Below are positions 34,146 to 42,452 of a stretch of DNA of 48,436 nt, piece after piece (positions within the stretch are counted from its first letter, which is position 1; each line of letters opens with the position of its first letter). The DNA is taken from contig JALGVJ010000030.1 of NCBI GenBank assembly GCA_029838195.1, forward strand, positions 1 to 48,436. The letters are read 5' to 3'. The position numbers and the translations under genes are program-made. Under the pieces are notes generated by a model, which was not told the DNA's origin, made no database searches, and saw only the letters and a list, made by a program, of their open reading frames with translations. This DNA is from Promethearchaeota archaeon. Lineage in GTDB: Archaea; Asgardarchaeota; Lokiarchaeia; Sigyniarchaeales; SOKP01.

Positions 34146-35009
34146 TTACTTGCAACCTTGGGACTCTTTCAGGTTTAATTTGACAAAAGCTTCTTCTTGC
34201 TCATTTCTTTGTTTGGATTTTACGGATCTATTTACTTGACCAAGAAATTTTATGGCATTTCTTTTTCCCTCAATGATGTTTTGGATGAGTTCCTTCTTCC
34301 CGAACCCTCCCGAATTTACTAACACCGTCTGAAAGGAATAATTGGGCTCTAATGTTTTAAATTCTATTTGTAAAGCAGAAAGTAAATCATCGGGCTTATC
34401 GTGTAAACGATTCGATAAATTCAACTTGTTCCTACTGATTTCAAATTCTCTTGAAGGAATCGCTTCATGAAATGTTGGTTTTGAAAGGGTAGAAAATCCC
34501 GCATGGAGGCCTGTGTGGTCGAATTGGTAAATAATGTCATTTTCAAAATCATATCCGCAATAGTCATTATTGAAGCCATCTAAACCATTTATATCAAAGT
34601 CAAATATGAAATACATCGACAAATTGGTCATCTTAAACTCTGACATGTTTTTTAAGGTAAAGAAAGTATTCATGTATGGAACCTTGGGTTTCAAAAAAAT
34701 ATCAATGTACATCCGAATCCGTGATTCTTTTTTCTTTAATTTAAAAGAAGAAATTTCTCCTTCTTTCATGCGTCGCTTCAGATATTCATTAATATCGAAA
34801 TCTAATGTAATTCTATCAATAACTTTTCCTTTCTTACTATTAACTAACTTGTAAATCGGTGTTGGTTCTACATTTTTAAGAATTACGGGAATATACTCCC
34901 GGTGTTTTCCTCGAATGATGAAACTGAACCAAGCCCCCGAATATTGCTGCTCTGCCATGTATAATAAGTATCGCTCTTTATATCTCAATTCTTTTATCGA
35001 AAACCCCAT
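34146..35009 (-). CDS. Beta-rich protein of unknown function
   Basis: A 287-residue soluble protein without signal peptide or membrane segments. It is rich in aromatic and Asp residues in its middle part (FIFDFDINGLDGFNNDYCGY, around residues 133-152) and reads as alternating strands, for example RITLDFDI, RIRMYIDIFL and TNLSMYFIFD. The last 50 residues are helical and charged. The strand pattern resembles beta-sandwich domains found beside amylase-type enzymes, but no catalytic motif supports that. The ATG 35009 start follows a long AT-rich gap with the GTPase gene downstream of it on the same strand. A ttttctaatcc block lies upstream at about 35070. I do not recognise a family, and the coding call rests on composition and length. 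Confidence 0.55.
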   Translation of the reverse strand: MGFSIKELRYKERYLLYMAEQQYSGAWFSFIIRGKHREYIPVILKNVEPTPIYKLVNSKKGKVIDRITLDFDINEYLKRRMKEGEISSFKLKKKESRIRMYIDIFLKPKVPYMNTFFTLKNMSEFKMTNLSMYFIFDFDINGLDGFNNDYCGYDFENDIIYQFDHTGLHAGFSTLSKPTFHEAIPSREFEISRNKLNLSNRLHDKPDDLLSALQIEFKTLEPNYSFQTVLVNSGGFGKKELIQNIIEGKRNAIKFLGQVNRSVKSKQRNEQEEAFVKLNLKESQGCK

Positions 35010-35182
35010 TAAATATCCTTGATTGTTTCACATTGCCAAAATCTCGTTAAAAGCAACCTTAAGTACCATTTTCTAATCCCTCTTTATTATAATTAGCTAA
35101 TTAATTAATTTAAAAATATCTTTATAGAATAGTTCTTACCGGATAAAAAAAATTAATCTTAAAAAAAGTTTCATTTTCTTAT

Positions 35183-36139
35183 TTATAATTGCTCCTCAAT
35201 CACTTTATATGCAACGTAATGAAAACTCTCGTTCACGTTCTCTCCTGTTTTGGCTGAAGTCAAGACGCAAAAAGAATTAAGCTTTTCCGCTTTTTCTTTA
35301 ATTTCTTTCTCACTAATGATGATATCATCAATCAAATCCGATTTATTTCCTACAATTATTGTAGGAATGCGTTGTTTGACGAATTCACTAATATCCTTAA
35401 ACCATTTACCGATACTTTTTAAACTCTCTTTTTTTGTTCGATCAATCACGATAAATGCGGCATTTGCACCTAAATAAAAATTTGCTCTATGAGATTCAAA
35501 TCTCTCTTGACCCCCAATATCCCAGATCAAAAAACTTACCTTAATATCCTCGGAAATGTCAATTTTTTTTTTAGAAATTTCTAAACCTATAGTGCTAATG
35601 TAATTTTCTTGAAAAGTATCCTCTACAAACCGCTTTATTAAAGAAGTTTTTCCTACAAGAGGATCCCCTGTTAATATTAGCTTCAGAGCATATTCCCCTG
35701 GCTTGATTTTTCCCGTTTTAGATTTTGAAAGGAGTCGGATTAATTCCGGAATTTCTAAAGAAATATTTTCTTGTCCTTCTAATAATAATTCAATTTTATT
35801 TGCAACATATTCCGAATAAACTTTTAATTGCATGTCCGATGTTTCCGGGCTCGCCACCGTGGTTAAAATGGCGTTTTTTCCGGAGGAGCAAAATGCGAAT
35901 TTTTTTTGTTCCATGCTCGTGATATTAAAAAAATTACCCTCCGTCCCGAATTCATCCTTCACTTTTTTAATATAATTGTCAATTATGGCAGAAATAGCCC
36001 CGATTACCTTTTCATTAGCAGAATTTTCTTTAATTCGGGAGGCAATGATAAGACCATTTTTATCAGCCACAACAACGGCCAGAACTCCTTGTACATCGTT
36101 CATGTAATTTGAAATTAACGTATTAAGAATGCGTTCCAT
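35183..36139 (-). CDS. Roadblock/LC7 domain fused to a Rab-like small GTPase
   Basis: A 318-residue two-domain protein. Residues of about 1-118 are a Roadblock/LC7 domain (VQGVLAVVVADKNGLIIASR, then AILTTVASPE), a fold that serves GTPases as a dimerisation or regulatory partner. A linker (120-150) leads to a Ras-superfamily GTPase: P-loop GDPLVGKTS (158-166), switch-I Thr183 in STIGLE, switch II WDIGGQE (206-212) with catalytic Gln211, NKSD (265-268) for guanine and TSAKTG (294-299). All motifs are intact, so it should bind and hydrolyse GTP. No C-terminal prenylation cysteine is present, so membrane targeting would rely on partners. Asgard archaea are known for many Rab-like GTPases and Roadblock proteins; fusion in one chain keeps regulator and switch together. 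No other trafficking gene is adjacent, but the longin-like pair lies 9 kb away. Confidence 0.9.
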   Translation of the reverse strand: MERILNTLISNYMNDVQGVLAVVVADKNGLIIASRIKENSANEKVIGAISAIIDNYIKKVKDEFGTEGNFFNITSMEQKKFAFCSSGKNAILTTVASPETSDMQLKVYSEYVANKIELLLEGQENISLEIPELIRLLSKSKTGKIKPGEYALKLILTGDPLVGKTSLIKRFVEDTFQENYISTIGLEISKKKIDISEDIKVSFLIWDIGGQERFESHRANFYLGANAAFIVIDRTKKESLKSIGKWFKDISEFVKQRIPTIIVGNKSDLIDDIIISEKEIKEKAEKLNSFCVLTSAKTGENVNESFHYVAYKVIEEQL

Positions 36140-36441
36140 AAACTCATCGAATGATATTTAATTTTCTTAAATGAATATTCTTAATGATAGAATTTAAATT
36201 TTTTTTAATTTTCATCCAAATTGAATTCGTTCAGTATGATTTTTGGGTCTTTCTTCTCTAACTATATCTTTTTCCAATAAAATGACTTGTTCTTTTCATG
36301 CTTCATTAGAATTTATCTTTCATTATTACCAAGGTAAAAATGCATTTAATTCAATTTAATTGAAAATGCTTCTCGGTGCTTTCTACGGATGATTTCTACC
36401 CTTATTTTAAATGGGATAGAAAGTATTAAAAAGTAAATTTA
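36140..36441. other. Intergenic region without a recognised gene
   Basis: These 302 nt of AT-rich DNA lie between two minus-strand genes. No ORF, repeat or RNA fold is convincing. They probably include the promoter of the Roadblock-GTPase gene. Confidence 0.45.
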
Positions 36442-37326
36442 TTATATCTCTCCCATCATTTTTAATCCTTTCATGAGCCATTCTATGACTAATTCAAGTC
36501 CATGGATGTTTTCTTTTGTATGGATTTTAGAATGAGGGATGAATTTCTCGTGGTATTTCAAGGTGATGTATTCCAAGGAAGGATTTTCTTCATGCCATTT
36601 GATAATGGAGGCTTTAGCTTCAAGATGAAACTTTTTTACGTTATCGATGATCCAATGAAAATCTTGAGCTTTCCACACTCCAAAATGAGCTAATGAAATG
36701 GAATTTATTTCATTTTTCAAGTCGGCGAGACGATCTAAGGTTTTTAAATAAGCATCTTCATTAAAATCAGGTGGCACGAATTCTGGAACGTACGTGTCGG
36801 GATCAAATCTATCCATGATGGCATCTCCTACGAAAATGTTTTTATTTTTACGATCCAATATCGCAATAGAATCTTGCGTGTGTCCAAAAAAATTTAAAAT
36901 CTCTAATTTTAAACCATTTACATCAAGGATATCTCCTTCCTTCAAGGGAACAACATTTTCGATGGGATCCACGTGATATCCAAAATCCTTATTCATTTTT
37001 TCTGGATATTTTAAATTCTCAATTGCTCGTTCTGAAGCTAAAACCTTAATTTCAGAATCCTTCATCAACTTCTTGATTTTTCCTACTCCTTGGACGTGGT
37101 CAAAATGAGAGTGCGTGAGCAAGATTTCATGAATGGGATAAAGTCCCAAGTCCTTGATTGTTTTGACTACCTTTCGAGCACCTAATGTCTCTCCGGCATC
37201 TATTAATAATCGATGTCCCTCATTTTCAATAACATAAAGTGCCAAATTCCCTCTCATCCGATATAATTGAGCATCAATGAGATAAGAATTCGCATTAAAC
37301 TTGCCTTCTGTATTAATAAAAACCAT
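36442..37326 (-). CDS. Metallo-beta-lactamase-fold hydrolase
   Basis: A 294-residue member of the metallo-beta-lactamase fold, counted from ATG 37326. Zinc site 1 and 2 ligands are present: THSHFDH with H72, H74, D76 and H77, then H149 in FGHTQDS, D168 in FVGDA and H214 in LAHFG. The binuclear centre should be functional. A helical C-terminal extension of about 80 residues (from residue 215) follows the core. The family includes glyoxalase II, lactonases, flavodiiron-type proteins and nucleases; no feature selects one, although the length and HxHxDH...H...D...H pattern suit a lactonase- or glyoxalase-II-like thioester hydrolase. A TTG start seven codons upstream (37347) is less likely. It lies in a minus-strand run between the GTPase and SWIM-domain genes, with 153 nt to the latter. 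Confidence 0.85.
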   Translation of the reverse strand: MVFINTEGKFNANSYLIDAQLYRMRGNLALYVIENEGHRLLIDAGETLGARKVVKTIKDLGLYPIHEILLTHSHFDHVQGVGKIKKLMKDSEIKVLASERAIENLKYPEKMNKDFGYHVDPIENVVPLKEGDILDVNGLKLEILNFFGHTQDSIAILDRKNKNIFVGDAIMDRFDPDTYVPEFVPPDFNEDAYLKTLDRLADLKNEINSISLAHFGVWKAQDFHWIIDNVKKFHLEAKASIIKWHEENPSLEYITLKYHEKFIPHSKIHTKENIHGLELVIEWLMKGLKMMGEI

Positions 37327-37479
37327 TTTATTATTCCCATGATTCAAAATTTTCTCCTTGATTAAAAATTAACATGAACTACTACTTAAGTTCTCTCTTT
37401 CATTATTGAAAATTTAAAGAATAGAAGATTCAACGATCTATGTATTCTATTGAGATCACCTACTGATCTGTACGTGGCT

Positions 37480-38421
37480 TTAATCATCCAATTTTAATGC
37501 CATGTCATGTATCTCCTTAGAAATAAATTGATAAATGCCCTTAAATACGATTTCGAAAGCAATAGGATTCTCTAAATTGGGAGGAATTCCTAAATTTTCT
37601 GGAATGTCAAAAATTTTAGAAGGTGTTCGAAAACGGAAAAATATATCCAAGTCTTTTTTTTTCTCCTTTTCCATGCTTAAAATTTCTTCTAATGTAAGTT
37701 TGGGTACGCCAAACCTTTTTTCTTCCCTTTGTCCCTTTTCTTTCTTAAATTCTGAAGAAACGGAATGCCTTTCTTCTAAAAGTTCGCTTAAATGCAATTC
37801 TTTTAAGAGATCATTCTTATTCATTCCTTTCAATTCCAATAAAATAAAAGGATTATAATCTAAAACACGAGCGATATACAATATCGTGGCAGCAATATGT
37901 TTACAGGGAATCTCTTTATCGGGACATGAGCAAATCGCATTCAACCCTTCATTTTCAATATCAGGAAATAAAGGATATCGTTTTTCTTCAAAAATTTTTA
38001 TGATGTCTTCGGGCAAAACACCTTCCATGAGTTGAATCAAATTCCACGGAGATCGTGCGATTTCTTCTATAATATCCTTCCATTCTGCATCAGGAATGGT
38101 TTGAAAATATATATTTATTCGATAAGGGGTGGGGGCGGTTCCTTGAACCGTAGAAAAAATATGACCAGCGTTAATGAGCAAGGTCTCAACCCTATCTTCT
38201 AGCGCATAGTTAATCCCCCTCTGCATTCTAAATGGGCGGCCAATTTTTAAGATGGATTTTACCCAGAATTTACTCCAAGTAGAATGGGCAAAATTTTCCA
38301 AATTTTTTTTTATTTGCTTAACTTCATCCTGAGTTTTCCTTCGTTCAAACTCCGTTTTAGCGAAGCTGTCAATGGGGCCTTTTTTACTTCTATTTCTTCT
38401 CATATAATTTCGATCTTTCAT
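37480..38421 (-). CDS. SWIM zinc-finger protein paired with a SNF2 ATPase
   Basis: A 313-residue basic protein, counted from ATG 38421 (a TTG at 38427 precedes it). Residues 165-175 contain the SWIM motif C-S-C...C-K-H (C165, C167, C173, H175), a small zinc site that binds DNA or protein partners. An N-terminal RRNRSKK stretch could contact nucleic acid, and the C-terminal 100 residues are charged and Glu/Lys-rich. The gene begins 22 nt after the SNF2 stop codon on the same strand, and in many bacteria and archaea SWIM proteins are encoded next to SNF2/HepA-type ATPases, so the two probably act together in remodelling protein-DNA or transcription complexes. No catalytic domain is seen. The SWIM call is firm; the molecular role is an inference. 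Confidence 0.8.
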   Translation of the reverse strand: MKDRNYMRRNRSKKGPIDSFAKTEFERRKTQDEVKQIKKNLENFAHSTWSKFWVKSILKIGRPFRMQRGINYALEDRVETLLINAGHIFSTVQGTAPTPYRINIYFQTIPDAEWKDIIEEIARSPWNLIQLMEGVLPEDIIKIFEEKRYPLFPDIENEGLNAICSCPDKEIPCKHIAATILYIARVLDYNPFILLELKGMNKNDLLKELHLSELLEERHSVSSEFKKEKGQREEKRFGVPKLTLEEILSMEKEKKKDLDIFFRFRTPSKIFDIPENLGIPPNLENPIAFEIVFKGIYQFISKEIHDMALKLDD

Positions 38422-38443
38422 GGGCAAAACACTTCATGCTTTT

Positions 38444-41400
38444 TCATTCCTTAAATATAATAAGTTCCTTGAATTTTTCCATGTCTAATTCAGCTAACCA
38501 CCGTTCACTAGTAGATGTCATGATTTTTTCCGTTAATTCTTTCTTTTCTTCTAATAAAGCATCTATTTTTTCTTCAATAGTACCTGCCGTGATAAATTTA
38601 TACACGTTGACGGGTTGTTTCTGACCAATGCGATATGCTCGATCCGTCGCTTGTTGCTCTACACTTGGATTCCACCATCGGTCAAAATGAATGACCGTCG
38701 TTCCGCGTGTTAAATTTAAACCAATTCCCCCGGCCTTTAAAGACAAGATTATGATGGGAGCGCTCTCTCGTGAGGCTGATTGAAATTCTTCTACGAGTTC
38801 TTTTCTTTTTTTCTCAGGAATGCTTCCATGGAAAAATAAAATCTTGAATGGGAAAATGTGTTCAAACACCTTACAAATTAAATCTCCCATTTTCTTGAAT
38901 TGCGTGAAAATTAGTATCTTTTCGCCATTTGAGATGATCTCCTCCGTCATTTCTACAAGACGTTTTAATTTATTGGATTGAGAAATAAACTCTTGAATGG
39001 GCACGTCAATTTCTTCTTTTTTTAAGAATTGATAAGGATGATTGCAAATTTGTTTTAATTTCACTAACAAGGCTAATATTAAATTCATCATTTTATTTTT
39101 CATTCCCTTTAAAGACTCCATCTTTTCAAGAATCTCCTTCACTAGGTTTTCATATAAAGCAATTTGAAGCTCCGTGAGCTTAATGTATATTTTTATCTCG
39201 TTTTTCTCCGGTAAATCTTTAATGATGGATTTATCGGATTTCATTCTACGCAGCATGAAAGGACTAATAAGCGCTTTAAGATTTTGAAGGGCTTCTTTAT
39301 CGTGATATCGTTCAATTGGAATGACGTAATTCTTTTGAAAGTATAGTTTATTTCCTAAAAGTCCGGGATTTAAAAATTCAAATAGTGTCCATAATTCTAA
39401 AAGACGATTTTCAATAGGCGTGCCGCTTAAGCCAATTCGATAATTGCTAATTAATCTGTGAATTGCCTGCGTTTGTTTTGCAGCATAATTTTTTATGTTT
39501 TGAGATTCGTCCACTATAATTCCCTGATAAGTAATGGTTTCTAATAGTTCTATATCATTTCGAACGGTTGCATAAGTCGTTAAAATGATGAGATGAGATT
39601 TCGTGTATTCCTTCAACTCTTTTAAGCTTGAGATCCTATCAGGACCATGATGAATGATGTAGGATAATGTTGGAGCGAATTTCTCTAATTCCTTTTGCCA
39701 ATTGAATAATACTGAGGTTGGACAAATAATTAAAATAGCCCCTTGTTCATGTGGAAAACGTTCTTTTCTATAAAGTAAATAAGCTATGATCTGAATTGTT
39801 TTTCCAAGGCCCATATCATCAGCCAAGCAAACGCCAAAATTTAAATCGCATAAATTAGCTAACCAGTTTAATCCTATTTTCTGATAATCTCTTAATGTAC
39901 CATTAAAAGATGACGGAACATCAATACGGGAAAATTCTTTCGTTTCGCGTAATCTTTTGAGGATTTCATTAAGATCTCCTTCAATAATTACCTCTTGTGG
40001 TTCCTCATTCTCCGGCAATTTAACTTCTCCGGATAATCCTAATTTCAAGGCAGCGAGATAATTAATCGTGCCATCTTCTTGTAATCCTAATTCATTTCGG
40101 ACTTTATTGCTCATGAGATTGTTAATTTTTTTAAAATCTTCTTCTTCAATTAAAATCCACTTACCATCAATATTTACCAGCGGTTCTTTAGCATTTAGAA
40201 TGATTTCTTTTTGAGCTGGAGTAAGTTCTTTTCCTTCTAATAAAAGTTCCCATTTATATTGTAATAAAGAACTCACGGTAAAGAGGGAGGGTAACTGTTG
40301 AGAGCTTTTCCGTTCTTTCTTCTTTTTAGAAGGAGATAAAATTACCAATCGTGTAAAGAGTCTTTGAGCTCCCCCTTTTCTAAACGCTTCAGGAACAATT
40401 ACATTAAACCCACTTTGAATCAATATCTCCCGGGTCATTTTCATGAAATTCATGGCTTCAGAAGTAGTTAAATAAATTTTTTCGGGAATCTCTTTTTCCA
40501 ATTCCTTTTTAATGGGCGGAATAATTTTCGAAAGTAATCCAAAGGAAGTTAAAATATATTCAATGAACGATTCTCTTGAATCAAACGATTGAGATAAGTG
40601 ATTCAAGTAGACTTCTTCTTTTTCCTTTATGAGCTCCTGAATTCCATAATTCTTTTTCTTGTCCCTAATATTAAGGGAAAATCTTAAAGGCCATGTATCC
40701 TCACTCCCATCCTTTTCAGGTAATTCCAAATGAACATTGAACACTACATTTCTTTCCTTCTGTGATAAAATTCTTGAGAATTTTGTCCAATTCTTGATGA
40801 TATTTGGAATGATCGTTTCATGAAATTTTATGATGGGAAATTCGGCGTCGACTTTAATAACAGATTTTAAAAATTTATATCCCCAATTGGAAACACCCAA
40901 ATCCCCTCGAGCCGCTTGTTTTTCAAGGTGGCCGTAATAATCGGTAAAATATCTAAAATTTCGCTTATTTAAAAAGTATTTGATCAAATAATTTCCAATA
41001 TTATCTAAATAAATTGAAAATAAATACCGAGGATGCCACGTTCCCTCTGATTTTAACACGTGATTTCTTGCATTCGGGTCTCTTTCCACTTCAATAATAT
41101 TTACCGGCAAGTTGAATGCTTGCCAACGGCTATTTTTTACAATTAAATTAAATCTTTCAGTATCCAATTCCGTTTTTAATAAGAGGTGCCATCGACCTTC
41201 AAATAAATTCTCCTTTTTTTCTTTTAAGATTGGAATGAAACTCCCGCGAGATAGCAATTCAAAAATTAATTTTGTTAATAAGGAATAGGTTTTGATGCTA
41301 TTACTTAAAGGTATTCCATTTATTTTAGCTTCTTCTTGAAGATTTATCTTGTATAATATCTTTATTCCGGGAATAATGGGAATAATTTTTGTTATAGTAG

Positions 41401-41716
41401 GTCGCACTCTCAAATACTTGGTTGCTTTTGAGCTCTTCTTTTTATTTTCTTTCTTTTCTTGATGAATTTGATTTATTTTAACAAGATTAATTCGACATGT
41501 CAATAATTTTTCTATAGGGATTTGAGGAAAATAATATTTAACATGCGTGGAGAGCTCCACTTCAGAATTAAGAGATTCTGTCCAAAAAATAAAAAAATCT
41601 GCGTTTTTTGGAAGATTTGAGGACGTATTTAGTAATTTGAAACCACTCAAGGAGGAATTCCAAAAAATGGAAGGAATATAGGTTAAATGTAACGGTTCGA
41701 TTTCCTTAAAACTCAT
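38444..41716 (-). CDS. SNF2/Swi2-family DNA-translocating ATPase
   Basis: A 1090-residue superfamily-2 ATPase. The first 580 residues are an extension with no catalytic motif, of the type described for bacterial and archaeal SNF2 proteins. The ATPase core starts near residue 605: ADDMGLGKTIQ (about 628-640, Walker A), DESQN (about 733, Walker B; the common form is DEAH/DEAQ), LSGTPIENR (about 766), then the second lobe with SLKAGGIGLNLT (about 1000) and DRAYRIGQ (about 1025, arginine fingers). Everything needed for ATP-driven translocation on duplex DNA is present. The protein likely displaces proteins or RNA polymerase from DNA, as RapA/HepA do. It is followed after 22 nt by the SWIM zinc-finger gene, its probable partner. 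A TATA box candidate lies 75 nt upstream at 41791-41798. Confidence 0.93.
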   Translation of the reverse strand: MSFKEIEPLHLTYIPSIFWNSSLSGFKLLNTSSNLPKNADFFIFWTESLNSEVELSTHVKYYFPQIPIEKLLTCRINLVKINQIHQEKKENKKKSSKATKYLRVRPTITKIIPIIPGIKILYKINLQEEAKINGIPLSNSIKTYSLLTKLIFELLSRGSFIPILKEKKENLFEGRWHLLLKTELDTERFNLIVKNSRWQAFNLPVNIIEVERDPNARNHVLKSEGTWHPRYLFSIYLDNIGNYLIKYFLNKRNFRYFTDYYGHLEKQAARGDLGVSNWGYKFLKSVIKVDAEFPIIKFHETIIPNIIKNWTKFSRILSQKERNVVFNVHLELPEKDGSEDTWPLRFSLNIRDKKKNYGIQELIKEKEEVYLNHLSQSFDSRESFIEYILTSFGLLSKIIPPIKKELEKEIPEKIYLTTSEAMNFMKMTREILIQSGFNVIVPEAFRKGGAQRLFTRLVILSPSKKKKERKSSQQLPSLFTVSSLLQYKWELLLEGKELTPAQKEIILNAKEPLVNIDGKWILIEEEDFKKINNLMSNKVRNELGLQEDGTINYLAALKLGLSGEVKLPENEEPQEVIIEGDLNEILKRLRETKEFSRIDVPSSFNGTLRDYQKIGLNWLANLCDLNFGVCLADDMGLGKTIQIIAYLLYRKERFPHEQGAILIICPTSVLFNWQKELEKFAPTLSYIIHHGPDRISSLKELKEYTKSHLIILTTYATVRNDIELLETITYQGIIVDESQNIKNYAAKQTQAIHRLISNYRIGLSGTPIENRLLELWTLFEFLNPGLLGNKLYFQKNYVIPIERYHDKEALQNLKALISPFMLRRMKSDKSIIKDLPEKNEIKIYIKLTELQIALYENLVKEILEKMESLKGMKNKMMNLILALLVKLKQICNHPYQFLKKEEIDVPIQEFISQSNKLKRLVEMTEEIISNGEKILIFTQFKKMGDLICKVFEHIFPFKILFFHGSIPEKKRKELVEEFQSASRESAPIIILSLKAGGIGLNLTRGTTVIHFDRWWNPSVEQQATDRAYRIGQKQPVNVYKFITAGTIEEKIDALLEEKKELTEKIMTSTSERWLAELDMEKFKELIIFKE

Positions 41717-41790
41717 GTATGGGGAACAATTTTTATGTAATTATTTCCTAATTCAAAAAATCCTTATTAGTAATAAAATAGAGTTTTATT

Positions 41791-41798
41791 TATATAAA
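41791..41798 (-). promoter_or_regulatory. TATA-box candidate for the SNF2 gene
   Basis: TATATAAA lies directly beyond the hisB stop codon, about 75 nt upstream of the SNF2 start on the minus strand. The 40-50 nt leader implied is typical. It suggests that the SNF2-SWIM pair has its own promoter despite following hisB. Confidence 0.4.
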
Positions 41799-41799
41799 A

Positions 41800-42372
41800 T
41801 TATAGAGTCCCTTTTGAGCTGGGAATTTCTTGGGATACTATTTCAATAGCTTCCTTAATGGCACGAGCAAGCGCTTTAAATGCAGCTTCGACTTTATGAT
41901 GCTGGTCTTCTCCATAAAGAACATGCAAGTGTAAATTCATTTTTGCATGTTCCGCAAAAGAATTAAAAAAATGAATTACATCTTCAACGGCCACATCTTC
42001 AATATTACATTCGTTTAAATTTAAATTAAGAATTAAAGCTTTTCGTCCGGAAAAATCTAACACGCACCGAGCAAGCGCATCATCCATCGGTATGAAGGCG
42101 AAACCGTATCGATTAATGCCTTTTTTATCACCCAAAGCTTTATTCAGACATGCTCCTAAGGTAATTCCTACATCTTCCATGACGTGATGGGTTAAATCTC
42201 CAGAAGCTTCAAGTTCAATATCGATTAGGGAATGTGTGGACAATAATGTTAGCATGTGGTCCAAGAATTTAAAACCGGTATGAATGGTACTTTTCCCCGT
42301 GCCATCAAGCGTCAATTTTACTTTAATTCGTGTTTCTTTCGTTTCTCTTGAACATTCTGCCACGCGAATCAT
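41800..42372 (-). CDS. hisB: Imidazoleglycerol-phosphate dehydratase
   Basis: A 190-residue enzyme that catalyses step six (dehydration) of histidine biosynthesis using manganese. The metal-binding histidine and acidic motifs occur in the two-fold order: KFLDHML near 38-44, HHVMEDVG near 66-73, then HFFNSFAEHA near 138-147 and GEDQHHKVEAAFKALARA near 159-175. The length equals the monofunctional archaeal type, without the phosphatase domain of the bacterial fusion. It is the only histidine gene in this window, so the pathway genes are scattered. It lies between the methyltransferase gene (80 nt upstream) and the SNF2 gene (83 nt downstream), all in one direction, but a promoter-like box at 41791 suggests separate control of the latter. 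Full-length and intact. Confidence 0.97.
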   Translation of the reverse strand: MIRVAECSRETKETRIKVKLTLDGTGKSTIHTGFKFLDHMLTLLSTHSLIDIELEASGDLTHHVMEDVGITLGACLNKALGDKKGINRYGFAFIPMDDALARCVLDFSGRKALILNLNLNECNIEDVAVEDVIHFFNSFAEHAKMNLHLHVLYGEDQHHKVEAAFKALARAIKEAIEIVSQEIPSSKGTL

Positions 42373-42452
42373 GATTAGTTTATTTCTTTCTAAATTTTTA
42401 CGAGTTAATAAATAGAAGGTTTCCTTCTATTAAAAATTTAAATTTTAATTTA

